This document shows positions 25,637 through 33,744 of a stretch of 64,000 nucleotides of DNA, one piece after another (the stretch's first letter is position 1; the number at the start of each line of letters is the position of its first letter). Both the position numbers and the translations under genes were made by a program. The DNA comes from an uncultured Dehalococcoidia bacterium (GTDB taxonomy: Bacteria > Chloroflexota > Dehalococcoidia > Lucifugimonadales > UBA3495). Location: NCBI GenBank assembly GCA_958296385.1, contig OY282494.1, positions 1,595,416 through 1,659,415 of the forward strand, written 5' to 3'. The notes beneath the pieces are model-generated. The model was not told where the DNA came from. It made no database searches and saw nothing but the letters and a program-made list of their open reading frames with translations.

Positions 25637-26488
25637 ATGACCGACCGCACCGTTACCATCGCTTTCTCCGGCCCGCTTGCTGATGCGGGGCCGCTGGATG
25701 TTGCTGTCGTTTTTGCGGCGGTTTCGGCTTTTGGGGATGCTTTTCGGTTGATGGTGCGGCATCAGCACGCTTTGGTTACGGGGAACCGGCCGCCGTATCC
25801 GGGGCTGCTTTCGGCTAGTGTTTTGCGGTTGGCGGCGGTTGATGTTGGTTCCGGGTCGGTGGCGCTGGAAACTGCGGGGCCGATGGGTTTGGGCAAGTTG
25901 GCCGATGCGCCTTTGGAGGGGCTGGCGGCGCTGTTGTCGGGTGGGGCTGCTGACGTGCACGCTTTGCCGCCGGAGGTTGCTTTTCCTTTGCGGCAGATTG
26001 TGGAGGGGATGCCGGACGGTATTGACGCGGTGGCAATCGTTGGGCCGAACGGCTTGCCGGCGCTCAAGCTGACCCGCGAATTGTTTGCCGACAGCCTCCC
26101 GCAGCGGGAAACTTTTTACCGTCACGGGCGGCTGGAGGAAGTCAACTGGGCGCGATGCACCGCCGTGCTGGGCACCTGGTATGGCCCCTGTCTGCTAGTG
26201 TTTCCGCCGGACATGGCAGGCACTATGCGCCAGGCATCCGGCCGGCTAGTCGGCATCACCGGCGCCGGAGAGCGCACCCCGGACGGCGTAACTATCATCC
26301 GGGAAATCGAGTCCATTAACATTGGCGCTGACGATGACCACCGGCCAAGGCAGTTTGTCCCGTGCGATGACGACGTGCGGGAGGCTTTGGCGATTATCCG
26401 CTGGGAGGAGAAACAGGGCGAATGGTTTTACGATGACCAGCTGGACGCCTGGGCTGATGCGCTGCTAAAGGACGCTCTGAAAGAGTGA
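25637..26488 (+). CDS. Unknown protein coupled to PIN gene
   Basis: A 283-residue protein that I cannot assign. It has alternating helix and strand stretches; near residues 165-215 a compact beta-rich part (TAVLGTWYGPCLLVFPPD, then GRLVGITGAGERTPDGV) could be an OB- or SH3-like fold. The acidic C-terminus ends in a helical segment. Its stop overlaps the GTG start of the PIN gene by 4 bp, so the two are translationally coupled. A role as antitoxin or regulator of the PIN protein is inferred from position only. Codon use is T-rich in the first 350 bp. Confidence 0.5.
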   Translation: MTDRTVTIAFSGPLADAGPLDVAVVFAAVSAFGDAFRLMVRHQHALVTGNRPPYPGLLSASVLRLAAVDVGSGSVALETAGPMGLGKLADAPLEGLAALLSGGAADVHALPPEVAFPLRQIVEGMPDGIDAVAIVGPNGLPALKLTRELFADSLPQRETFYRHGRLEEVNWARCTAVLGTWYGPCLLVFPPDMAGTMRQASGRLVGITGAGERTPDGVTIIREIESINIGADDDHRPRQFVPCDDDVREALAIIRWEEKQGEWFYDDQLDAWADALLKDALKE

Positions 26489-26931
26489 CCGCGCCGGATG
26501 CACAAAGCGAGTTGCTGGTATTGGATACCTCCGTAGCCTCAGAGAAATTCCGGGGTACGTTTGACGAGGCCCGCTACGGCTACATTCTCCAAGACCGGGA
26601 CGTTGCCTTGCCCTTAGCGGCAGTGGCCGAGCTATTGCAGCTGCCCTTTCGTCAGAACTGGGGCCCCAGCCGCATTGCGGATTTGCGTACTTTCATTGGC
26701 GGCTTTACGGTTCTGATACCGTCCGCAACGACGGCGGAGCTTTGGGCCGTAATCCGCGCCGAGTGTTTCCAGCATGGTATCGCTGCCGCCGAGAATGATA
26801 CGTGGATTGCCGCATCTGCGCTGGAAAACGGCTGTGAACTGGTTTCCTATGACCGGGATCATCAGCGGATGAGCAACGTCGTAGCATCATTGCGCGTGGT
26901 ATGGCTTGAACATACCGCCGCCAACTTGTAA
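26485..26931 (+). CDS. PIN-domain protein (VapC-like)
   Basis: A 148-residue PIN domain with a GTG start overlapping the previous stop. LLVLDTSVASEKF gives the first Asp, VAELLQLPFR a Glu, AAENDTWIAASAL the third acidic site and LVSYDRDHQRM the last. It is likely a metal-dependent RNase. The upstream gene is much larger than a usual VapB, so this is an atypical pair. Confidence 0.7.
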   Translation: MTAPDAQSELLVLDTSVASEKFRGTFDEARYGYILQDRDVALPLAAVAELLQLPFRQNWGPSRIADLRTFIGGFTVLIPSATTAELWAVIRAECFQHGIAAAENDTWIAASALENGCELVSYDRDHQRMSNVVASLRVVWLEHTAANL

Positions 26932-26954
26932 TCGCCCTGGATACGGAGTTTCAC

Positions 26955-27845
26955 TTGAAAATCCTGCTTACTAACGATGATGGTATTCACGCTCCGGGTT
27001 TGTGGGCGGCGGCGCGGGCTTTGGGCGCGGTGGGGGAGGTGGCGGTGGTGGCGCCGGACCGGGAGCAGTCGGGCGTGGGCGCTTCGATGACGCTGCACGC
27101 GCCGCTGTTTGTGCATCAGGTGCCGGCGGAGCAGTATCTGGCGCAGTTTGCGCCGGGCGAGGCGATGCCGCCGCCGGTTGCGGACGCGGTGCCGGAGCCG
27201 CCGCCGGCCGACGTCGCCGCCGACTTGCCTAATGCCATCACCGCCTGGGCGGTGCAGGGGACGCCGGCCGACTCGTGCATCCTGGCGCTGGAGAATCTGG
27301 TTACGCCCAAGCCCGACCTGGTGGTCAGCGGCATCAATCGGGGTTCCAACCTGGGCTGGGACGTCATCGTGTCCGGCACGGTGGGCGCGGCGGTGCAGGG
27401 GTTCGTGCGGGGGTATCCTACCATCGCCATCTCGGTGGGTTCGGTTACGTCGCCGCGCTTTGACGTGGCAGCGGAGATTGTGGCCAGCCTGGCCCGCGGT
27501 CTGGCCGCCGCTCCGGAGGTGATGCCGCCCTACTTTCTTAACGTGAACGTGCCCAGTGAGCCGGCCGACAAGATTGCCGGGGTGCGGGTTACGCGGCTGG
27601 GCGGGCGGGCCTACGGCGAATCGGTGCGGACTGAGGATTCTTTCGGGCATAAGCGCTACTGGATTGCCCGCAACCGCCCCGTGCTGGCTGGCGGCGCGGG
27701 CAGCGACATTGACGCCCACAAGGGCAATCACGTCACGGTTACGCCGATGGGGATGGCGTTCTCCACCACCGACGAGCGCATTGCGATGGTGGAGGGGCTG
27801 CTGGATGGGGCGCTGGGCGGCTTTGCAGCAGCAGCAGCATCTTGA
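26955..27845 (+). CDS. surE: 5'/3'-nucleotidase SurE
   Basis: A 296-residue SurE. ILLTNDDGIHAPGL carries the metal-binding Asp pair, SGVGASMT the phosphate-site Ser, and VSGINRGSNLGWDVIVSGTVGAA the conserved Asn and loop. It removes phosphate from nucleoside monophosphates. Between about residues 55 and 85 it has an extra Pro/Ala-rich insertion (MPPPVADAVPEPPPADVAA) not seen in most SurE proteins. The start is TTG with GGAG about 6 bp upstream. It ends 16 bp from a convergent gene. Confidence 0.9.
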   Translation: MKILLTNDDGIHAPGLWAAARALGAVGEVAVVAPDREQSGVGASMTLHAPLFVHQVPAEQYLAQFAPGEAMPPPVADAVPEPPPADVAADLPNAITAWAVQGTPADSCILALENLVTPKPDLVVSGINRGSNLGWDVIVSGTVGAAVQGFVRGYPTIAISVGSVTSPRFDVAAEIVASLARGLAAAPEVMPPYFLNVNVPSEPADKIAGVRVTRLGGRAYGESVRTEDSFGHKRYWIARNRPVLAGGAGSDIDAHKGNHVTVTPMGMAFSTTDERIAMVEGLLDGALGGFAAAAAS

Positions 27846-27861
27846 CGGGACTGGGCCGTGT

Positions 27862-28398
27862 TCAGCGGCGACGGCGGCGGCTGCGGGAACTGCCCCGGTT
27901 GCGGCGGCGGCGCGGCGCGGACTGCTCCGGGCCCGGTGCCGGCCGGCTGTCATCGGATGCGTCGGCGTAATCGGCAAAACCGCCGGCGGCCCGGATGCGC
28001 CGGATGCGCGGGCGATGTCGTCCCAGCCATAGCGTCTGCGTCAGGATGGTGAGCAGGATGCCCGGCGCGGCCAGGGCCAGCAGCGTGGGGTCGATGGGAG
28101 ATTGGCCGCTTTGCAGGCGGATTTGGACGCGCAGGAATATCCAGCCGCCGCCGATGATTAGCCACGCCCACGACAGCGCGCCGACGACTACGCCGTTGTG
28201 CCAGGGGGAGCGGATGAACAGGATGGCGCTGCACGGCCACCAGACGAATGTGGGCACGAGGAACCACTCGCGAAAGTACCAGGGGCGCAGCGCGTTGGGC
28301 GGCACCGGCGGCGGCGGGGGCAGCGGCTCGTATTGCGGGCCGGACAGCGGGGTGCCGGTGTCGGCGGGCTGGTCGTGGGGAGGCGAGGGTTGGGTCAA
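27862..28398 (-). CDS. Small membrane protein with Pro-rich N-terminus and Arg-rich tail
   Basis: 178 residues; family unknown. A Pro-rich N-terminus (LPPPPPVPP) precedes three hydrophobic segments at about 48-65, 72-90 and 105-125. The C-terminus is very basic (RRRRNRG..SRSRRRRR) and is likely cytoplasmic, perhaps binding nucleic acid or acidic lipid. The start is TTG at 28398 and is uncertain. It follows the 28423-28692 gene by 24 bp on the same strand. Confidence 0.5.
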   Translation of the reverse strand: MTQPSPPHDQPADTGTPLSGPQYEPLPPPPPVPPNALRPWYFREWFLVPTFVWWPCSAILFIRSPWHNGVVVGALSWAWLIIGGGWIFLRVQIRLQSGQSPIDPTLLALAAPGILLTILTQTLWLGRHRPRIRRIRAAGGFADYADASDDSRPAPGPEQSAPRRRRNRGSSRSRRRRR

Positions 28399-28422
28399 GG
28401 GTCAACCGTTCCGGCGGTGGCG

Positions 28423-28692
28423 TCAGTTGCGGGCCAGCAGCAGGTGAAACTCCAACTCCCCCAGGTGGCGCCCCTCGTTGATGGAGGCGGCCGCGTACTC
28501 CAGGCACATACGGGCAAAACCGGGGTAGTCGTAGATATTCCGGCCAAATACCAGCCGGGGCACCGGGCCATCCAGGTCAACCTCCAGAAAGTTGGGGTCG
28601 TCATCGTTCACCCGTAACTCTACGCTGCGGTCAGTGATGCGCTCCAGCTTTTCGCGCAAGCGATTTACAAATTGGCCATCATCCATAGTCAT
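28423..28692 (-). CDS. Hypothetical small protein
   Basis: 89 residues (start ATG at 28692; another in-frame ATG at 28686). A compact alpha/beta sequence: FVNRLREKLERITDRSVELRV, then FLEVDLDGPVPRLVFG and a helical end GELEFHLLLARN. It resembles small acidic hypothetical proteins seen in Chloroflexota-like genomes, but I cannot name a family. Probably cotranscribed with the membrane protein gene downstream. Confidence 0.5.
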   Translation of the reverse strand: MTMDDGQFVNRLREKLERITDRSVELRVNDDDPNFLEVDLDGPVPRLVFGRNIYDYPGFARMCLEYAAASINEGRHLGELEFHLLLARN

Positions 28693-28883
28693 AGTGCAAT
28701 CAATCCCCCCTCGCAACCCCGGCGGCGGGGGCTAATTGTACCACCAAGACGGGGGGATGGGGATACCGGGGGCGGGGTGACGTTTCGCTCTTGTCCTGGC
28801 CGGGCGGAATCTGGTACGATGGTTGGGCTTACAAACGAAATGCTGTTCTTAACGAAATGCTACGTTTGTGGAATGGAGGAGCT

Positions 28884-29303
28884 ATGACTACCCAGAGGAA
28901 GGTGGCGGTCAACGTCAAGTGCGCCATATTTAAACACCCCCAGGATGGGGTGTTCGCGGCCAGACTGCCCGAGCTTGGCTTGACCGGATACGGCGCCACC
29001 AATGAGGAAGCGATAATCAGCTGCAAACGGTTGTTCAACCGCTTCATCCACGCCTACCGCGATGTGGGGAAACTGGAGGACGTGTTGAACCGGGCCGGTG
29101 TTCGCTGGTCTTGGGCCGACGAAAGCCCGGCCAAGTCAGAGTACGAGGACACGAACCGCCTATCCTCTGAGAGGGACAGTGCGGTGTCACCTGCGCCAAG
29201 TAGAGAATCGGCTATCTCCCTGGTAATGAAATCCCGCAACCTTCAAGTATGGGATAGCGCATCGGGGATCGCGCGAGATTCAGATCTGTTGGTAGCGGCG
29301 TAA
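28884..29303 (+). CDS. HicB-like protein
   Basis: A 139-residue protein. The first 70 residues (VAVNVKCAIFKHPQDGVFAARLPELGLTGYGATNEEAI) fit the HicB-type partly degenerate RNase H fold: a beta-hairpin start, then GxG/A-T-xEEA helix. The C-terminal part is Ser-rich and unrelated to the usual HicB DNA-binding end. GGAGGAG precedes the ATG at 28884. Its stop overlaps the next start (TAATG), so the two are coupled. Confidence 0.5.
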   Translation: MTTQRKVAVNVKCAIFKHPQDGVFAARLPELGLTGYGATNEEAIISCKRLFNRFIHAYRDVGKLEDVLNRAGVRWSWADESPAKSEYEDTNRLSSERDSAVSPAPSRESAISLVMKSRNLQVWDSASGIARDSDLLVAA

Positions 29304-29566
29304 TGAGTACCCGCGAGCGTATAACGGCCGCTGAGCTTACCCAAGCTTACCGACAACTCGGTTTCTTTCCTGATGAAAGGGACCCGTTCACATTCCGCAG
29401 GGCCAGCGACGACGCCATGTTTTTCCACGAACCAAGCAATGGCGAATTTTATTGGGCAGTGGTGGTTGAGGACATTGAAAGGTCCGAAATGCTGAATGCA
29501 ATTGACGAGGGCCTTGCGGAGCGGTTCATGGCGGCTCTCGCGGCAATCCTGACGGACGAATCATAA
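29303..29566 (+). CDS. Hypothetical small protein paired with HicB-like gene
   Basis: 87 residues, acidic, starting in a TAATG overlap with the upstream stop. It does not look like the usual HicA double-stranded-RNA-binding fold (no G-S-H motif). The central FTFRRASDDAMFFHEPSNGEFYWAV is beta-rich. It may be the functional partner of the HicB-like protein. A strong terminator follows. Confidence 0.5.
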   Translation: MSTRERITAAELTQAYRQLGFFPDERDPFTFRRASDDAMFFHEPSNGEFYWAVVVEDIERSEMLNAIDEGLAERFMAALAAILTDES

Positions 29567-29597
29567 TCTCAATAGCGGTTGAGATATTAGGGTCAGC

Positions 29598-29633
29598 AAA
29601 GCCGTTCCGGGGCTAGGTTCCTGGAACGGCTTT
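29598..29633 (+). terminator. Terminator after the HicB-like pair
   Basis: Perfect 11-bp stem, AAAGCCGTTCC / GGAACGGCTTT, with a 14-nt loop, followed by CTGTTGTC. Confidence 0.75.
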
Positions 29634-29749
29634 CTGTTGTCAATTTCGCGCGGAGTCCGGTTCCCAAAGTAGCGGGGGGCGATGTGTTATGATGTTTGCC
29701 GTTGTTGCTCGCCCCCCGGTTTGCCCCTCTCTGAAAGATTTAGCCGGCT

Positions 29750-31045
29750 ATGGCCGCTTTTGCTGCTGCGTTTATTCCCCATTGGCTGCGTACTTATGCG
29801 GCCGTTATTCTGGCCGTGTCGCTGGCCGTTAACCTGATTACCAGCTTTTCGCTGTACGTTCAGGCTTTGACCATACCGGGGATGAAGTCGTCTTTTGACC
29901 TGTCTTACACGACGGTGTTTGTGCTGGTGGTTGCGCTGTCGTTGTCGCGGGTGGTTTCCGGGCTGGTGGCGGGGGCGGCGGCGGCGCGGTATAGCGGGCG
30001 GTGGATGATTATTGCCAGCATCTTTGCGCAGGCCGTTGCGATGGCGCTGCTGGGCTGGTCGCCGGGCTATTGGGTGGCGCTGCTGGCGATGATAATAGTC
30101 GGCGTGGCGTCGGGCGCGGCGCTGACGCCGATGATGGGGATGCTGGCGCACTGGTTCCGGGTCAATGACCGGGGCGTAGCCGCTGGGGTGGCGGCGTCCG
30201 GCGGCAGTCTGTCAATCATCTTTACCGGGCTGATTGTGCCGCTGCTGACCGATTTGTTTGGCGCGGAAGCCTGGCGTTACACCTGGCACGTGCTGGCCGC
30301 CGCCAGCCTGCTGCTGGGCGTGCTGTGCGTCAGTTTCATCCGGGAGGCGCCGGCCGGTCTGGCCGCCGGCGGAACCCGGCCGGCGCCGGCGCGTTCGGCG
30401 AATCCGGCGCCGGCTCAGCGGCGGCGGCCGGGCAGCTGGCCGATGCAGGTGTACACCAACCCCTACGTGTGGCTGATAACGGGGATGGCCTTTTGCTCCG
30501 GCTTCGTGCAGGGCATCTTTACGTCTGCCTTTGGCTCCTATCTGGGCGTTGAGCACGGCGTCAGCGTCAACACAGTGGGCGTGCTTTTTATGGTCATTGG
30601 CGCGCTGAGCATCGCCAGCGGCATCGTGCCGGGCGCGCTGTCGGACCACATGGGACGCGGCGCGGCGTTTGGCGGCACTTTTGTCATCCAGGCCGCCAGT
30701 CACGCGCTGTTCTGGCTGATGCCGGAGCCGGCGTTTTTCGTCATCGCATCGGTGCTGACCGGACTGGTGCTGCGGGCGACTTACACGCTTTGCGCGGCGG
30801 CGGCCGGGGATTATGTTCCGGTGTATATGGCGCCGGCGTCTTTCGGGCTGATGGGGATGGGCGCCGGCATCGGCAGCACGATTTCGCCGGCCATCTCCGG
30901 CCCCATCGCCGACGCCGCCGGAACGCTGCAATGGTCTTTTGCGCTATCATGCGGAATGGCGCTGGTGGGCGCAACGCTGGGGTTTGTGCTGCATTTCAAG
31001 ACGCGGGGGCCGCAGGTCGCCGCCGGCGTTCCGGAGGCAACATGA
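29750..31045 (+). CDS. MFS transporter (oxalate/formate-antiporter-like)
   Basis: A 431-residue permease with 12 predicted membrane segments in two halves, split by a Pro/Arg-rich loop at about 205-235. Helix-4/5 features such as GVASGAALTPMMGMLAHWF, with the short charged loop NDRGVAAGVAASGGS, resemble monocarboxylate or OFA-type MFS carriers. Substrate unknown; likely a small organic acid. No clear RBS. The LmbE gene follows 37 bp after its stop. Confidence 0.8.
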   Translation: MAAFAAAFIPHWLRTYAAVILAVSLAVNLITSFSLYVQALTIPGMKSSFDLSYTTVFVLVVALSLSRVVSGLVAGAAAARYSGRWMIIASIFAQAVAMALLGWSPGYWVALLAMIIVGVASGAALTPMMGMLAHWFRVNDRGVAAGVAASGGSLSIIFTGLIVPLLTDLFGAEAWRYTWHVLAAASLLLGVLCVSFIREAPAGLAAGGTRPAPARSANPAPAQRRRPGSWPMQVYTNPYVWLITGMAFCSGFVQGIFTSAFGSYLGVEHGVSVNTVGVLFMVIGALSIASGIVPGALSDHMGRGAAFGGTFVIQAASHALFWLMPEPAFFVIASVLTGLVLRATYTLCAAAAGDYVPVYMAPASFGLMGMGAGIGSTISPAISGPIADAAGTLQWSFALSCGMALVGATLGFVLHFKTRGPQVAAGVPEAT

Positions 31046-31082
31046 TACGGGACAAGGCGATACGGGGCAGCGGGGCAGCGGG

Positions 31083-31799
31083 ATGGTAGGGCAGTTGAAC
31101 GAGGGGTTTGCGCGGGGGATGGTGGTTACCGCTCACGCTGACGACGCCGAGTGGGGGTGCTCCGGCACGGTGGCGCGGTGGTGCGCCGAGGGGTGGGACG
31201 TGGTGTACGTGCTGTGCACCGACGGCAGCAAGGGCAGCGACAACCCGGAGATTACCAGCGACGAACTTATCAAGATACGGCGGCGCGAACAGGAGAACGC
31301 CGGGCGCATTCTGGGGTTGTCCGACGTGATTTTTCTGGGCTACCCGGACGCTTATCTGGAGCCGACCCTGGCCGTGCGCAAGGATATTACCCGTCAAATC
31401 CGGCGTCACCGGCCAGACGTCCTCATCTGTATGAACCCCGTCCGGCGGCTGATGGGGGACGGTTACATCGGGCATCCGGACCACTTTGCGTCGGGCGAGG
31501 CGGCGATGTCGGCGGTGTTTCCGTCGGCCCGCGACCGGCTGACTTTTCCCGATTTGCTGTCCGCTGAGGGGCTGGAACCGCACAAGGTGCGGGAGCTGTG
31601 GGTGATGGGCCACGAGGAACCCGACCGCTTTGTGGACGTTACCGGCCACGTTGACACGGCGGTGGCGGCGCTGCAAGCGCACCGCAGCCAGGTTGCGCCC
31701 GACGACGCCGACCGCTACCTGCGCGAGGGGCGCCGCCGGACGGGGCAGCACATCGGCGTGCAGTACGCCGAGTCGTTCAAGCGTTTCCGGCTGGCCTGA
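31083..31799 (+). CDS. PIG-L/LmbE-family N-acetylglucosamine deacetylase-like protein
   Basis: A 238-residue zinc hydrolase. The zinc motif is TAHADDAEWGCSGT (AHADDAE in place of the more common HPDDE), with the third ligand in GHPDHFASGEA. The family removes acetyl groups from GlcNAc-containing compounds such as mycothiol/bacillithiol precursors. The start at 31083 is chosen because the domain begins within 15 residues; an ORF start at 30939 would overlap the MFS gene. It is convergent with arsM. Confidence 0.83.
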   Translation: MVGQLNEGFARGMVVTAHADDAEWGCSGTVARWCAEGWDVVYVLCTDGSKGSDNPEITSDELIKIRRREQENAGRILGLSDVIFLGYPDAYLEPTLAVRKDITRQIRRHRPDVLICMNPVRRLMGDGYIGHPDHFASGEAAMSAVFPSARDRLTFPDLLSAEGLEPHKVRELWVMGHEEPDRFVDVTGHVDTAVAALQAHRSQVAPDDADRYLREGRRRTGQHIGVQYAESFKRFRLA

Positions 31800-31817
31800 C
31801 GGATTTGGCCTGACGAA

Positions 31818-32672
31818 TTAGCGCGGCTTGTAGGCGGCAATCTTGACGCTGGCGACGTTCAGCGAAACCTCGCCCTCGTCGTATTGCAGGGCTTCCTCTC
31901 CGGTGGCGATGTCGGTGAAACCGGCGGCGGCCATCCGGGCCAGATAGGTCTCGCGATACTCGGCGCCGCCTACGCAGCTGGCCCACGATGCGGCGTCCAC
32001 GATGGCCGGGCCGTCGTCGGTGAGCGCCAGCATATCGGAAACGTGGAGGCGTCCGCCAGGGGTCAGCACCCGGTAAGCCTCGCGGAACACGGCGTCCTTA
32101 TCGGGCGACAGGCAGATGACGCAGTTGCTGATGACCACGTTCACGCTGGCGTCGGGCAGCGGGATGTCCTCCAGATGTCCCGCGATGAACTCCACGTTGG
32201 TGACGCCCATGCTCTCCCGGTTGGAGTTGGCCAGGGCCAGCATCTCCGGGGTCATGTCCAGGCCGAACACCCGGCCCGACTCGCCCACCTGCTCGGCGGC
32301 GATAAAGCAGTCGATGCCGCCGCCGGAGCCCAGGTCGAGCACCGTTTCGCCGGGGCTGAGGCCGGCCAGGGCGGTGGGATTGCCGCAGCCCGCCGAGGCC
32401 GCCATCGCCTCCACCGGCAGACCTTGCAGTTGGGCGTCGTTGTACAGCGCCATGGCCCGCTCGGTGTCGGCGGGGCCGCAGCAAACGGCGTCGGCGGCCG
32501 CCGGCGCGCAGCCCTCAGCGCCGCACATCCCGTGCTGGCAATCGTCGGCGCCGCAACCGGAATCGGCGTGGGGCGTAACGTCGGTCAGCTCAATCACCCG
32601 CTGGGCGCGCTGCCCATACTGCTGCTGCACAATGCGGCGAATCTCCCCGGTATCAGCCTGGTTAATAGTCAT
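31818..32672 (-). CDS. arsM: Arsenite S-adenosylmethionine methyltransferase
   Basis: A 284-residue ArsM. The SAM motif is VLDLGSGGGID. The arsenic-binding cysteines conserved in ArsM are in SAGCGNP, ISNCVICLSPDK and SWASCVGGAEY. A Cys-rich N-terminal insert (about 38-66, with CGADDC, MCGAEGC and VCCG) adds further thiols. It methylates As(III) for detoxification. No arsR or arsenite pump adjoins it. Confidence 0.92.
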   Translation of the reverse strand: MTINQADTGEIRRIVQQQYGQRAQRVIELTDVTPHADSGCGADDCQHGMCGAEGCAPAAADAVCCGPADTERAMALYNDAQLQGLPVEAMAASAGCGNPTALAGLSPGETVLDLGSGGGIDCFIAAEQVGESGRVFGLDMTPEMLALANSNRESMGVTNVEFIAGHLEDIPLPDASVNVVISNCVICLSPDKDAVFREAYRVLTPGGRLHVSDMLALTDDGPAIVDAASWASCVGGAEYRETYLARMAAAGFTDIATGEEALQYDEGEVSLNVASVKIAAYKPR

Positions 32673-32828
32673 AACGTCTGCACCTCCGGCCGGCGATGGA
32701 TGGATAGATCACATCCTATGCTAACGTTGGCCGAGGGCTGCCGTCAAACTGCCACCGCCGCCATCAATAATCCGCTATAATGAACTACCCTGCGGCAACA
32801 GCAGATACAGACGCACGACGCCCAATCA

Positions 32829-33581
32829 ATGACAACCATCAACGACATCAGCGACCTGGTTCGCATCCTGCAAGAGCGCCCCGACTGGCTGGACGCAGTG
32901 CGGCGGATGATACTAACCGATGAGCTGCTGCGGCTGCCCGAAACCGTAGCCAAAATCGCCGCAGACCTGCAAGAATACAGCCGGCAAACCAACGAACGCT
33001 TGGCCCGGCTGGAAGAGCGGATGGATGGTTTGGAAGAGGGGCAAGTCCGACTGGAAGGCCGGATAGGCGCTTTGGAAGAGGGGCAAACCGGCCTGTTGCG
33101 CCGCATGGGGCGGGTTGAAAGCCAAATCAGCGATATACGCGGGGATATGTTTGAGATTACCGCCGCCCGGCGAATTGGCCCTATCGTCATCCAGCAAATG
33201 GGACTCCGCCGTTGTCGCGCCATTGTCGGCCCGGCAACTCCATTGCCTGAAGAGCGCCTTGACGATATACGGCAGGCTGAGATTGACGGTATTGTGGGCG
33301 ATAATGCGGATTATGAAGTTTCGCTAGCCGACTTGGTTCTGTATGGGGTGAAGCGCGCTGACGACCAGTCCGTCTGGGTGGTTGTTGAGGCGTCGGTGAG
33401 GATTGATGAGCATGACGTTAGCCGCGCCCGCCAGCGCGCCGACATTCTGTCTGCCGTCTATAAGGAAAATGCCCTAGCCGTGGTTGTTGGTGAAAGCATA
33501 GCCGACTACGACCGCGCCCGGGCCGAGGATGCAGACGTAGAGGTAATCATTATGCGGCCCCATTACCGCCCGGAGGAGTGA
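32829..33581 (+). CDS. Coiled-coil protein with PD-(D/E)XK-like C-terminus
   Basis: A 250-residue protein. Residues about 45-110 are a coiled coil of near-repeats (LARLEERMDGLEEGQ and relatives). The C-terminal half has AEIDGIVGD, then VWVVVEASVRIDEHDVSRARQRAD, a pattern like the D...E-x-(K/S) core of the DUF3782-type nuclease-like family. In EAS the usual Lys is replaced, so activity is uncertain. Function unknown; such proteins are common in Cyanobacteria and Chloroflexota. It is the last gene before the CRISPR trailer end. Confidence 0.6.
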   Translation: MTTINDISDLVRILQERPDWLDAVRRMILTDELLRLPETVAKIAADLQEYSRQTNERLARLEERMDGLEEGQVRLEGRIGALEEGQTGLLRRMGRVESQISDIRGDMFEITAARRIGPIVIQQMGLRRCRAIVGPATPLPEERLDDIRQAEIDGIVGDNADYEVSLADLVLYGVKRADDQSVWVVVEASVRIDEHDVSRARQRADILSAVYKENALAVVVGESIADYDRARAEDADVEVIIMRPHYRPEE

Positions 33582-33591
33582 GGCTGCGGCG

Positions 33592-33735
33592 ATGGCGCAG
33601 TTGCCGTTGCCAGTATTTCACATCCCGGTTGCCTTTGATGACGTTGCGGGTATCGCACATCGGCTGCGGTTACCGACGAAATCCAATCCGCGCCGGAAGC
33701 GGATGGTTGAGGGCAGGCATACCCGCGTCGGATAG
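33592..33735 (+). CDS. Possible very small ORF before the CRISPR array
   Basis: 47 codons starting MAQLPLPVFHIPVAFDDV, 10 bp after the previous stop. No close RBS apart from GGAGG 14-18 bp upstream, and no known family. It may be chance or a fragment of a larger gene truncated by the array. Confidence 0.25.
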   Translation: MAQLPLPVFHIPVAFDDVAGIAHRLRLPTKSNPRRKRMVEGRHTRVG

Positions 33736-33744
33736 GCTAGTGAG

